From Nitrospirota bacterium (GTDB taxonomy: Bacteria > Nitrospirota > UBA9217), in assembly GCA_035516965.1 (NCBI GenBank), contig DATIZR010000060.1, positions 1-62,421 of the forward strand: a stretch of DNA of 62,421 nt. Direction: 5' to 3'. The notes under the pieces are model-generated. The model was not told where the DNA came from. It did not search any database and saw nothing but the letters and a program-made list of their open reading frames with translations. The translations under genes were made by a program, and so were the position numbers. Each line of letters opens with the position of its first letter. The first letter of the stretch is position 1. Positions 27,732-35,888 of the stretch are shown here, piece by piece.

Positions 27732-28095
27732 GCTGCTCGAGGTCATGGTCGCCGTGGCGATTATGGCCATGGTGCTCGTGACGCTGATCGGGGTCAAGAA
27801 CCGCAGCATGGAAGATGTGCTGCTGGCGGAGCATATGACCACGGCAACGCTGCTGGCGAAGCGCGAAATGACGGACATGCTCCAGAATCGCGCGAATCTT
27901 CCGAAGGAGAACGAGTCCGAAGGCGAGTTTAAGGAGGAGGAGTACAAGGACTACACTTGGAAAAAGACGATCGCTCCCCTTACGATAGAAACCGGGACCG
28001 GGACCCTCCCCGTCACCATAAAGGAGCTCAAGGTGGCGGTATTGTGGAAGGAAGGCGGCAGGGACGAGAGCGTTGAGCTGGTGAGCTATGAGTAG
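27670..28095 (+). CDS. gspI: Minor pseudopilin GspI
   Basis: 141 residues from ATG 27670. The leader SSLVSRRSRG|FTLLEVMVAVAI has the prepilin peptidase site with Glu5. The mature part contains NRSMEDVLLAEHMTTATLLA and ends KVAVLWKEGGRDESVELV, as in GspI. An ATG at 27613 is also in frame. The whole leader is made of a repeat shared with gspJ. Its stop lies inside the start of gspJ. Confidence 0.9.
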   Translation: MVKDSPARPSSLVSRRSRGFTLLEVMVAVAIMAMVLVTLIGVKNRSMEDVLLAEHMTTATLLAKREMTDMLQNRANLPKENESEGEFKEEEYKDYTWKKTIAPLTIETGTGTLPVTIKELKVAVLWKEGGRDESVELVSYE

Positions 28096-28831
28096 AAGTT
28101 TCGAGTGCGGAGTGCGGAAGACGGAAAGAAACAGAGAAGAAGATATAGTTAACGGTTCTCCCGCTCGTCCCTCGTCTCTTGTCCCTCGTCGCTCCCGGGG
28201 TTTCACACTCCTCGAAGTGCTGCTTGCCATGGCGATCCTTGCCGTGATCATGACCGTCATCTATGCGAGCTTTTCCACGGCCGGGAGGGACGTGGAACAG
28301 GCGGAAGCCATGCGGGACGAGACGGACCTGGCCCGCGCGCTGATGACCCGGCTCTCGACGGACATTGCTAATGCCTGGGGCAAGCCGGACCCGAATGGGC
28401 CCACGTTCTTTAGAATCCAGAAGGAAGAACTGCAGGACACCAGCGCGGCCACGGGCGAGAAGATCAGGCACGACAGGATCGACCTGACCACGCTCACGAA
28501 CAGCTGGCCCAGGCTGAACACGAAGGAGACGGAACTCTGGGAGGTCGGCTACTTCCTCAAGGAGAAGCCGGACGGCAAGGGATATTCGCTGTACCGGAGG
28601 GAGAAGCGCGAGCTGAGTAATGATGTCCTGGCGGGAGCGGGGCAAGGGGGCGAGGAGTACGAGATCACCGACCGCGTAGAGACGCTCCGTTTCGCGCTCT
28701 CCAGTGACGGCACGAACTGGACCGATAACGGGTGGAACAGCAGCGGCTTGCCGAAAACCGTGGAGATAACCATTATCCTCGACAACGGCAGGACATACAC
28801 CACGCATGTGGATGTGGGGAACCCGTCATGA
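28088..28831 (+). CDS. gspJ: Minor pseudopilin GspJ
   Basis: 247 residues. The cleavage site RRSRG|FTLLEVLLAMAILAVI follows a leader of about 39 residues encoded mostly by the duplicated repeat. The mature part (EQAEAMRDETDLARALMTRL, ETELWEVGYFLKEKPDGKG, GLPKTVEITIIL) fits GspJ. ATG 28088 overlaps the gspI stop; shorter starts within the leader are possible. GspJ forms the tip complex with GspI and GspK. Confidence 0.9.
   Translation: MSRSFECGVRKTERNREEDIVNGSPARPSSLVPRRSRGFTLLEVLLAMAILAVIMTVIYASFSTAGRDVEQAEAMRDETDLARALMTRLSTDIANAWGKPDPNGPTFFRIQKEELQDTSAATGEKIRHDRIDLTTLTNSWPRLNTKETELWEVGYFLKEKPDGKGYSLYRREKRELSNDVLAGAGQGGEEYEITDRVETLRFALSSDGTNWTDNGWNSSGLPKTVEITIILDNGRTYTTHVDVGNPS
28109..28206 (+). 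repeat. 98-base direct repeat, copy 2 (gspJ leader)
   Basis: Gap-free copy of 27634-27731. In both genes it is read in the same frame and encodes a basic leader with RPSSLV and RRSRG. Confidence 0.85.
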
Positions 28832-29703
28832 GCGCGGACACTGATTCGGCCCCTCTGAGGCCGCTGCTTCGGAACGAGCGCGGCGTTGCCCTGCTGATCG
28901 TGCTCCTGGTGACGGCGCTCCTGATCGCGCTCATCTTCGAGTTCGCCTACGCGACGCGCATCAGCCTGAACAGTGCCGTCAACTTCCGCGACAGCCAGCG
29001 GGCATACTTTCTTGCGCGGTCCGGCATCAATGCTTTTATCGCCGGCGGCCAAGGGCTGCGGGGCTTGATACCGCCGGGAGACTGGTATCCTTTGCCTATT
29101 CAGCCGGACGAATCGACGGTCATCATGGTCAAATGGGAGGATGAGTCCGGCAAGATCAAGATCAATGATATAAAAAATGATCCAGCAACGAAGGAGATTG
29201 TGACGAGGCTCTTTGAGACTATGAAAGGAATCGATAAAAAAGTAGTGGACGGGATGACCGACCCGAACAGCGGTATCAACAGCGTCAACTTATTGTTATT
29301 GTCGGGACTCCATCAGTATATGAGCAATGATGATTTCTTCAAGGTGGCTGACAGTCTGACCGTATCGCCGGTCAGCCTGAACAAAATTACAATTAACATT
29401 AACACTGCTTCAACAGACGTGCTGCAAAGCCTTAGTATACCTGCAATGGATGTGGAGAGAATCGTACAAGACAGAAAAGATACGCCATATGCTGACGCTG
29501 ATCTTACCTCGACAGGGAGGTTATCGAGCATCATCAGGATGCAAGTTAGTGGCTCAAATCTCTCGACTCTATTGACTACCCATTCGGCCGGGTATTATAA
29601 GTACTCTGCCCGCGCCGCGGTAGGAGGTTCTGCATCGCCCGTCACCAAGCAGATCGATGCCATTGTGAATGGAAACACCGTCTCCTACTGGAGTTCGTTG
29701 TGA
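28828..29703 (+). CDS. gspK: Minor pseudopilin GspK
   Basis: 291 residues. The N-terminus RNERGVALLIVLLVTALLIA is the GspK-type signal, which lacks the usual Glu5. Next comes YATRISLNSAVNFRDSQRAY and a large globular domain with INTASTDVLQSLSIPAMDVE, a helix-hairpin-helix-like segment typical of GspK. The ATG overlaps the gspJ stop (ATGA). Bases 29160-29570 are noticeably richer in A/T than the rest of the operon. Confidence 0.93.
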   Translation: MSADTDSAPLRPLLRNERGVALLIVLLVTALLIALIFEFAYATRISLNSAVNFRDSQRAYFLARSGINAFIAGGQGLRGLIPPGDWYPLPIQPDESTVIMVKWEDESGKIKINDIKNDPATKEIVTRLFETMKGIDKKVVDGMTDPNSGINSVNLLLLSGLHQYMSNDDFFKVADSLTVSPVSLNKITININTASTDVLQSLSIPAMDVERIVQDRKDTPYADADLTSTGRLSSIIRMQVSGSNLSTLLTTHSAGYYKYSARAAVGGSASPVTKQIDAIVNGNTVSYWSSL

Positions 29704-31037
29704 AGATCGTCGGTCTTAAAATAGAGAAGGGCATCGTTGCGGCGTCGGTGGTGGAGAAGGATTTCCGCCGAAAGGATCTCGTAGATTCTTTCAGCCAGGC
29801 CTTTGCCAGCGATGAAGAGCTCACGGACATCCTGAAAAGCAAGGCGCGGGACTGGGCAGGCGCGAAGATCGTTTCGTCCATTCCGGGGCACCTTTTTACC
29901 CAGCGTTTCGTGCAGCTGCCCTTTGCCGACCGCAAGCGAGTGGAAAAGGCACTGCCCTTCGAGATGGAGGACCTGGTGCCCTTCGACCTAGGCGAGGTGG
30001 TCATCGACCATGTCGTTCTGAACGCGGCCGCGAACGGCAAGGACTCCGCCGCGCCCAGGGAGTCCCAGGTCCTGGCCATAATGCTGCCGAAGGAGATACT
30101 GAAGAAGCACCTGGACCTGCTTGCCGCCGCCGGGATCGACCCGCAGGTCGTCGTCCCCTCGTATGTCGGACTCGAATCCCTCTCGCGCATGATGAAGGCC
30201 GAGGGATGCGCACTCCTTGCCTGCGGCAGCGATGTTTGCATGCGGAGCGGACAGGCGGTCAAGGGTCTCCGGAGCTTCTCCGATTCCGCTTCGACGGCAA
30301 GCATCCGGCACACGCTCCAGGCGCTCGAGATAGAACAGAAAGAACGGGTCGAGAAGATCTGCTTCCTCTGCCCGGACCACGATTCGGAAGCTCTCTTTAC
30401 GGACCTCGGCATTGCCGTGGAGCAGGTAGTCCCGGAGTACGGCGGGAAGAAACCGGCAGACCCGCTGACCCTCGGGATCGCCCTGTCCGAGGAGATCAAC
30501 TTCCGGAAGCAGGAATTCACGTACAAGCTGGTCGACGAGGGGATGCGCAGGAAAAGAAGGACGGTCGTTATCGCAGCATCGATCGCCGCCGTTCTGTTCG
30601 CCGTGAACCTCGGGGTGAAGTTCTACCTGGTTGAGACGTCCTACGGCAAGCTGGACAAGGAGATCAAGGCGATCTACCATCAGGCCATGCCCGATGCCAA
30701 GATCGTTGGGGATCCCGTGCAGCAGCTCCGCAGCAGCCTGGAAGAAGCCCGCAAGAAGTTCGGAGCGCTCGGGAGCGGGACCTCGGCCCTGGACACGATG
30801 AAGGCGGTGACCGACGGGATCCCGAAAGAGGTCCGCGTCAGTTTCCAGGAGTTCAATCTCGAGGGCGACCGGTTGAAGCTCCAGGGCGAAGCGGGCTCCT
30901 TCGAGGCCGTGGACAAGATCAAGGCGGAGCTCCAGAAGTCGGAGCTGTTCGGGGACGTCAATGTGCTCGACACCCGGATGGGGACGGACAACAAGGTGAA
31001 GTTCCGGCTCGATATCAAACTGAAGCAGGCGCTGTGA
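29700..31037 (+). CDS. gspL: Type II secretion protein GspL
   Basis: 445 residues. The cytoplasmic actin-like domain (MKIVGLKIEKGIVAASVVEK; VKFVQLPFADRKRV-type motif FVQLPFADRKRVEKALPFE) reaches to about residue 280. A transmembrane helix (TVVIAASIAAVLFAVNLGVK) follows, then a periplasmic ferredoxin-like domain (VRVSFQEFNLEGDRLKLQGE). GspL links GspE to the membrane. The GTG start overlaps the gspK stop. An inserted element follows before gspM. Confidence 0.92.
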   Translation: MKIVGLKIEKGIVAASVVEKDFRRKDLVDSFSQAFASDEELTDILKSKARDWAGAKIVSSIPGHLFTQRFVQLPFADRKRVEKALPFEMEDLVPFDLGEVVIDHVVLNAAANGKDSAAPRESQVLAIMLPKEILKKHLDLLAAAGIDPQVVVPSYVGLESLSRMMKAEGCALLACGSDVCMRSGQAVKGLRSFSDSASTASIRHTLQALEIEQKERVEKICFLCPDHDSEALFTDLGIAVEQVVPEYGGKKPADPLTLGIALSEEINFRKQEFTYKLVDEGMRRKRRTVVIAASIAAVLFAVNLGVKFYLVETSYGKLDKEIKAIYHQAMPDAKIVGDPVQQLRSSLEEARKKFGALGSGTSALDTMKAVTDGIPKEVRVSFQEFNLEGDRLKLQGEAGSFEAVDKIKAELQKSELFGDVNVLDTRMGTDNKVKFRLDIKLKQAL

Positions 31038-31045
31038 CATGCGAT

Positions 31046-31546
31046 ATAACCACGGATGAACACGGTTAAAAACAGGAAAAAAGCATTTGTAAGATGAGAA
31101 TCGAAACACGTTATAACCACGGATGAACACGGTTAACTGCTAAAAAATGGCGTCTGAAAAGGAACTACTGCATAGAGAAGTTACAAAGGAAATTATTGAC
31201 TCTGCTTTTAATGTCCACAATGCAGTCGGGTGCGGTTTGCTTGAAAAGGTATACGGCAATGCCCTTGTCTGGGATGTGGAACTAAAAAAGAAAAAAGTGG
31301 TCCCGCAGCAACAATACAGTGATGTATCGGGACAACCAGATCGGCACGTATTACGCCGATCTGGTTGTTGAGGATAAGGTAATAGTGGAAGTAAAATCAG
31401 TCGAGAAAATCGATGACATACACCGTGCGCAGCTATTGAACTATCTCAGGATTTCCGGGATTCGAGTCGGTTTGATCATCAATTTTTCGCAACCCAAGTT
31501 GGAATACGAAAGGTTTGTAGTTTAAACCGTGTTCATCCGTGGTTAT
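31046..31546. mobile_element. Small GxxExxY element with inverted-repeat ends, inserted in the gsp operon
   Basis: Two identical 24-base copies (31046-31069 and 31113-31136, core AACCACGGATGAACACGG) lie before the GxxExxY reading frame. An inverted copy with one extra A (31522-31546) lies after it and overlaps its stop codon. The unit sits between gspL and gspM, where most other gsp genes overlap or nearly touch. Seen: the repeats and ORF. Inferred: they travelled as one unit. No transposase is present. Confidence 0.65.
31147..31525 (+). pseudogene. GxxExxY family gene with a frameshift
   Basis: The first frame (31147 on) gives REVTKEIIDSAFNVHNAVGC and GLLEKVYGNALVWDVELKKK. After VVPQQQYS the frame must shift near 31315-31320 to continue with MYRDNQIGTYYADLVVEDKV, then IVEVKSVEKIDDIHRAQLLN and INFSQPKLEYERFVV. 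Joined, they make a full GxxExxY protein of about 125 residues. The family has the GLLEKVY (GxxExxY) motif and a PD-(D/E)xK-like pattern (DLVVEDKVIVEVKS) suggesting a nuclease fold. The change equals one extra base or two lost. It may be real decay or a sequencing error. Confidence 0.82.
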
Positions 31547-31563
31547 CAAGGGAAGAGGTTTAC

Positions 31564-32064
31564 TTGAAACTCGAAGAACGAGATAAAAAGGTCCTGATCT
31601 ACGGCGGCATCGCGGCGGCCCTGATCCTGCTCTACGCGCTCGTGCTGTCCCCGCTCTACGGGGACCTTTCCCGGAAGCGGGATGCGATCCCGAAAAAGGA
31701 GCGCGACCTTGCCGACATCCGCGTGCTCAAGGGTGAGTACCTCGAGATGCAGCAGCGTCTGCAGCAGCTGCAGGCAGTGGCCGCGCAGCGCGGGCCGCTG
31801 CTCACGGAGATCGAGAACATCACCAAGCAGACGAACCTGACCAGCAAGATCGTGTCGCTCAAGCCGCAGACGGGCGTCCAGTCAGCGACCTTCAAGGAGA
31901 GCGTCGTCGAGGTGCGGCTGGACAACATTACGCTCTATGACGTCGTGAACTATGTGAACCGGCTCGAGAAGGCGACGCTGCGCATCCGGAAGCTGTATTT
32001 CAAGCCCCGCTTCGACAATCCGAAGTTCCTGAACGCCACGATCCTGGTCTCGAGCGCCGGGTAA
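31564..32064 (+). CDS. gspM: Type II secretion protein GspM
   Basis: 166 residues. A short cytoplasmic start (LEERDKKVLIYGG) and one transmembrane helix (IAAALILLYALVLSPLYG) are followed by a coiled-coil region (LQQLQAVAAQRGPLLTEIEN) and a ferredoxin-like end (VVEVRLDNITLYDVVNYVNR). It partners GspL in the periplasm. The start is TTG 31564, preceded by GAAGAGG. Confidence 0.88.
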   Translation: MKLEERDKKVLIYGGIAAALILLYALVLSPLYGDLSRKRDAIPKKERDLADIRVLKGEYLEMQQRLQQLQAVAAQRGPLLTEIENITKQTNLTSKIVSLKPQTGVQSATFKESVVEVRLDNITLYDVVNYVNRLEKATLRIRKLYFKPRFDNPKFLNATILVSSAG

Positions 32065-32070
32065 GCACCG

Positions 32071-32901
32071 ATGATCGACAGAAATACACTCATCCGCAGG
32101 TTCTCGTTCGCCGCGTATTTTGTAGCCGCATTCCTGCTCTTCCTTCTCTTCCTGTTCCCCTTCGACCGGATCAAGTCGCGGGTGGAGTCCGAGGTCCGGC
32201 TGCGGACGCCCCTCGAGCTGTCCATCGCCCGCATCTCTCCGCGGTTCTTCAACCAATTCCTCCTCTCCGACGTGGTGCTGTCCGACAAGCAGGGAAAGGT
32301 GCTGTTCGAAAGCCCGTCGGTGAACACCTCGGTGTCGCTCTTCAGCCTGCTGCGCGGAGGCATGTCCGTCTCGATGAAGGCGGCCGCGTACGGCGGCCAG
32401 CTGCTCGTCACGATGCAGCAGGGCCCGGGCAGGCAGTCGGTGATGCTGGACGCGGACGGGCTCGACATCTCGTCCTACACGCTGCTCCGGAACGCAGGCT
32501 TCAAGCTGACCGGGAAGGTGGGCGGCAATTTCGAGATGACCAATGATGCGGGCAAGGGGCGTCTCTCGGTGAAAGGCGTGACGTCGCGGGATCTCAAGAT
32601 CAAGGGCTTTGCAATCCCCGACCTGGATTTCGACAATGGCTGGGTCGAGGCGGATGTGAGGGGCGACCGCCTGATGATCAAGAAGCTGGAGCTCAACGGG
32701 AAGGAGCTCACGGTCCGGATCACGGGGGATCTGGTGCTGCGCGAACGGGGTATGATGAACCTCCTGATCAGGTTCAAGCCCTCGGAGCGTCTGGTACATG
32801 AGCAGGCCGCGCTGCTCTCACTGTTAAAGGGCCGCGACCCCGAAGGTTTCTACCAGCTTACGCTGGGCGGGCTGCTGTCGGAGCCGACGCCGAGGTTCTG
32901 A
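32071..32901 (+). CDS. gspN: Type II secretion protein GspN
   Basis: 276 residues. One N-terminal transmembrane helix (AAYFVAAFLLFLLFLFPFD), then a periplasmic AsmA/GspN-like domain (RTPLELSIARISPRFFNQFL; LEIARGGMSVSMK-type segment LLRGGMSVSMKAAAYGGQL). GspN is present in only some type II systems, and its exact role is unsettled. It begins six bases after gspM and ends the operon; a bidirectional terminator follows. Confidence 0.88.
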   Translation: MIDRNTLIRRFSFAAYFVAAFLLFLLFLFPFDRIKSRVESEVRLRTPLELSIARISPRFFNQFLLSDVVLSDKQGKVLFESPSVNTSVSLFSLLRGGMSVSMKAAAYGGQLLVTMQQGPGRQSVMLDADGLDISSYTLLRNAGFKLTGKVGGNFEMTNDAGKGRLSVKGVTSRDLKIKGFAIPDLDFDNGWVEADVRGDRLMIKKLELNGKELTVRITGDLVLRERGMMNLLIRFKPSERLVHEQAALLSLLKGRDPEGFYQLTLGGLLSEPTPRF

Positions 32902-32944
32902 AAGCGCTTCCCCTGACCCCCTGTCAGGCAGCCGCAACGAAAAA

Positions 32945-32974
32945 AAGAGCCTGCCCTGAGGCCGGCTCTTTTCG
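32945..32974. terminator. Bidirectional terminator between gspN and the TraF-like gene
   Basis: AAGAGCC (32945-32951) pairs with GGCTCTT (32964-32970), with further pairing of GCC and GGC inside the loop. An A-run lies on the left and TTTT on the right, so it can stop both converging transcripts. Confidence 0.85.
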
Positions 32975-33001
32975 TCTTATAATTCTGCCCCCCGATCGAT
33001 C

Positions 33002-34201
33002 TTAGAACCTGAGCGCAATGTCGACCGAAGCATCGCCCTGCCGCTCCTTGAAGTCATACCCCGCGGCCAGATCCAGCCTGAATGCGTAGATCCGGAAGCC
33101 GAACCCGGCCGTGTAGATTGCCTTCGAGCTGCTGTCGGCCGTGTTCTTGTTCGCGCCCGCTCTTACGATGACGCTTTCCGACAGGAACGTTTTCTCCAGC
33201 CCCACCGCGGCGATCTGGCTCTCATAACCGGGCGTGAGGGTTTCGTTCTTCCTGAGATCATAGTCTGCCGAGAGGGTGAAGGTTTTGGAGGGACGCCAGG
33301 CAAGGCCCGCCCGGTACTGCGGGTCCAGGGTCACCTCGTCGGTCCTCGTTACCAGGGTGACATCGCCTGTCGCCTGTTTCTGTGCGAAGAGCCCTGCGAC
33401 CGGGAAGGACGGCTTGTTCAGGTCCCTGCCGACCACTCCGATGCGGAAGCTTTCAACGGGCACGAACAATATGCCGGCATCCAGAGAGGCCTTGCTGCTG
33501 GAGGTCTTGTTCTTCTTCACATCGTCCTTGAAGGTGCTGAATGTCGTCGACGTCAGGCTCTGGGAACTGACGTAGGTGTCGGCATAGATCATCTTGGCAT
33601 TGACCCCGATGAACAGCTTTTCCGCGAAGGATGTCGCCACAGAGAGCACCGGCTCCCTGAGCACGATCCCGATGCCCGTCGCCGTGGAATCATTGAACGC
33701 CACGAAGTTGGGGTCCGTGGGCGTGGCCGAGGTGTGCAGCGAGTCAATCGTCGGGTAGACGCCGGCATAGCCCAATCCCATCGCACTGACGGCTATGGCC
33801 GACTTGGACACCGGGATCGAAACGAAAAGACCCGTTGACCCGTCGATGTCCGCACCCGTCTTGGGTTTGTCCAGCTGTGCCAGAATTGATTGCATCTGAG
33901 TGATGGCCGCGGGGTCGCCTGCCTGAACAAGCGGGAAAATATCATTGATATTGGTCCAGGTGTCCTTGATGCCCATGTGGTCCTTGACGCCGGCCTCAAC
34001 GGGTATCCGTATGTCGACACGGCGGTTGTCGGCCAGGGAGGCCGGGTTCCAGTAGACTGCCGTCGAATCATTGACCGCTGCAACGGAGGCTCCGCCCATG
34101 CCCAGGGCGCGGGGACCGACGATCGAGAATGGAGCTGCGTGCAGCAGCGTCGGAAAGATCAGGATGATGAGAATGGTTAGAATAGCACTCTGCTTTTTCA
34201 T
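33002..34201 (-). CDS. TraF-like / outer-membrane beta-barrel protein
   Basis: 399 residues from ATG 34201 (GGAGGAG just before it). The signal peptide (KKQSAILTILIILIFPTLLHA) is followed by the family opening IVGPRALGMGGASVAAVND, STAVYWNPASLA. The remaining alternating strands end in an aromatic C-terminus (DASVDIALRF), typical of outer-membrane barrels. It fits the conjugal-transfer TraF/PorV-like group, which exists in many genomes without plasmids and whose role is unclear. The convergent gsp operon ends 100 bases away. It has its own promoter. Confidence 0.85.
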   Translation of the reverse strand: MKKQSAILTILIILIFPTLLHAAPFSIVGPRALGMGGASVAAVNDSTAVYWNPASLADNRRVDIRIPVEAGVKDHMGIKDTWTNINDIFPLVQAGDPAAITQMQSILAQLDKPKTGADIDGSTGLFVSIPVSKSAIAVSAMGLGYAGVYPTIDSLHTSATPTDPNFVAFNDSTATGIGIVLREPVLSVATSFAEKLFIGVNAKMIYADTYVSSQSLTSTTFSTFKDDVKKNKTSSSKASLDAGILFVPVESFRIGVVGRDLNKPSFPVAGLFAQKQATGDVTLVTRTDEVTLDPQYRAGLAWRPSKTFTLSADYDLRKNETLTPGYESQIAAVGLEKTFLSESVIVRAGANKNTADSSSKAIYTAGFGFRIYAFRLDLAAGYDFKERQGDASVDIALRF

Positions 34202-34235
34202 GAGAAACTCCTCCCTGCACCTTTTTGTTCTTAAT

Positions 34236-34263
34236 AGCATAACACTGGACAAATTTTTGTCAA
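34236..34263 (-). promoter_or_regulatory. Sigma-70 promoter of the TraF-like gene
   Basis: Minus strand TTGACA (34263-34258), 16-base spacer, TATGCT (34241-34236). The leader to ATG 34201 is about 28 bases and includes the ribosome-binding site. Confidence 0.65.
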
Positions 34264-34286
34264 GCTAAAGTAGTAGGATGATGGGT

Positions 34287-34315
34287 TTGACATTCCGGCC
34301 ATGAACCCCTAGAAT
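34287..34315 (+). promoter_or_regulatory. Promoter of radA, apparently leaderless
   Basis: TTGACA (34287-34292), 17-base spacer, TAGAAT (34310-34315), then seven bases to the radA ATG at 34323. No ribosome-binding site precedes this ATG. Confidence 0.7.
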
Positions 34316-34322
34316 ATCCCCT

Positions 34323-35696
34323 ATGAAAACGCCGAAATCCAAGACCGTTTATGTATGCCAGTCCTGCGGCACCCAGTCTCCCCGCTGGATGGGAAAATGT
34401 CCCGACTGCGGCCAGTGGAACACCATGGTCGAAGAGCGGGTCGAGAAGCCGAGGGATGCCGGGATCGCGAAGCGGCGGAACGGCTCCGAGCCCCTGTTGC
34501 TCGGAGATATCCAGGCGCGTGACGAGGACCGGTTCGTGACGAAGATCGGCGAACTCGACCGTGTGCTGGGAGGCGGCATTGTCGCCGGCTCCGTGGTCCT
34601 TATCGGCGGCGATCCGGGGATCGGGAAATCCACGCTCGTGCTCCAGATGCTGCGCCAGGTGTCGGAGCTCAGGGGAAAGGCGCTCTACGTAACGGGCGAG
34701 GAATCTCCGTCCCAGATCAAGATGCGCGCCGAGCGGCTCGGGGTAAAGGCGGAGAACCTCTACGTGCTGGCCGAGACGTCGCTTGATGATATCATCTTTG
34801 CCGCCGACGGGCTCGAGCCCCAGGTGATCGTCGTGGACTCGGTGCAGACGGTGTTCACTTCTGAGCTGCCTTCCGCTCCGGGCAGTGTGGGACAGGTCAG
34901 GGAAGTTTCGGGGAGGCTCATGGTCCACGCGAAGCGCACCGGCATACCCACGTTCCTCATCGGACACGTGACCAAGGACGGCGCCATCGCCGGTCCCCGG
35001 GTGCTCGAGCACATCGTGGACACGGTGCTCTATTTCGAGGGCGACCGGGGGCATGCTTTCCGCATCCTGCGCGCGGTCAAGAACCGCTTCGGCTCCACGA
35101 ACGAGATCGGCGTGTTCGAGATGAAGGAGAGCGGCCTGGCAGAGGTGGCCAACCCCTCGGAGATCTTCCTGGCCGAGCGGCCGGCGGACGCCACGGGCTC
35201 CGTGGTCGTGTCCTCCTTGGAAGGCACGCGCCCTATCCTGGCGGAGCTCCAGGCGCTCGTGGCGCCGTCGAAGCTCACCATGCCGCGCAGGACCTGCATC
35301 GGCGTGGATTTCAACCGCGTGTCGCTGCTTTTGGCCGTGCTCGAGAAAAGGGTCGGCATGCACCTCATGGGCATGGACGTGTTCGTGAACGTGGTGGGCG
35401 GCCTCAGGATCGACGAACCCGCAGTGGACCTCGGCGTGATCGCCGCCGTGGCATCGAGCTTCCGGGAGAAGGCCATCAACGCCCAGACCCTGGTCATGGG
35501 CGAGGTGGGTCTCGCGGGTGAAGTCCGCGCGATCAGCCAGGCCGAATCGCGGCTCAAGGACGCGGCCAAGCTCGGGTTCACCCGGTGCATCCTTCCCGCG
35601 GCGAGCGTCGAAAAGCTGGAGAAGACCGCTGCGCTCAGGAACATGGAACTCCTCGGCGTGAAGAGCGTCGATGAGGCCATGGAGCGGCTGTTCTGA
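34323..35696 (+). CDS. radA: DNA repair protein RadA
   Basis: 457 residues, standard for RadA (Sms). An N-terminal zinc finger (CQSCGTQSPRWMGKCPDC) is followed by the RecA-like ATPase with Walker A GGDPGIGKSTLV, the RadA signature KNRFGSTNEIGVFEM (KNRFG), and a C-terminal Lon-protease-like domain (VDLGVIAAVASSFREKAIN). RadA helps process branched recombination intermediates. The ATG lies at the predicted transcription start. It is transcribed away from the TraF-like gene from an intergenic region of about 120 bases. Confidence 0.97.
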   Translation: MKTPKSKTVYVCQSCGTQSPRWMGKCPDCGQWNTMVEERVEKPRDAGIAKRRNGSEPLLLGDIQARDEDRFVTKIGELDRVLGGGIVAGSVVLIGGDPGIGKSTLVLQMLRQVSELRGKALYVTGEESPSQIKMRAERLGVKAENLYVLAETSLDDIIFAADGLEPQVIVVDSVQTVFTSELPSAPGSVGQVREVSGRLMVHAKRTGIPTFLIGHVTKDGAIAGPRVLEHIVDTVLYFEGDRGHAFRILRAVKNRFGSTNEIGVFEMKESGLAEVANPSEIFLAERPADATGSVVVSSLEGTRPILAELQALVAPSKLTMPRRTCIGVDFNRVSLLLAVLEKRVGMHLMGMDVFVNVVGGLRIDEPAVDLGVIAAVASSFREKAINAQTLVMGEVGLAGEVRAISQAESRLKDAAKLGFTRCILPAASVEKLEKTAALRNMELLGVKSVDEAMERLF

Positions 35697-35888
35697 GAGG
35701 TTTTGCTTCTCCCGGCGCCGCGGCGCGGTTGACCGGTCATGGTGACGGCAGTGCTGTCAGCGGAGAATACGAGGGAACCTGTTTGTATCAGCTAAAGGCG
35801 ATTTTCCTTTCTTCCCGCGACCTCCTTTCATGATGGCTTGATAACATTCCATTTGTTTTGGCCCTTTCCCTGTGGTATCCTTCACGCT

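Noticed and set aside
31147-31525. Programmed frameshift in the GxxExxY gene
   Set aside because: No slippery heptamer is seen at the junction (CAATACAGTGATG). A simple indel is more likely.
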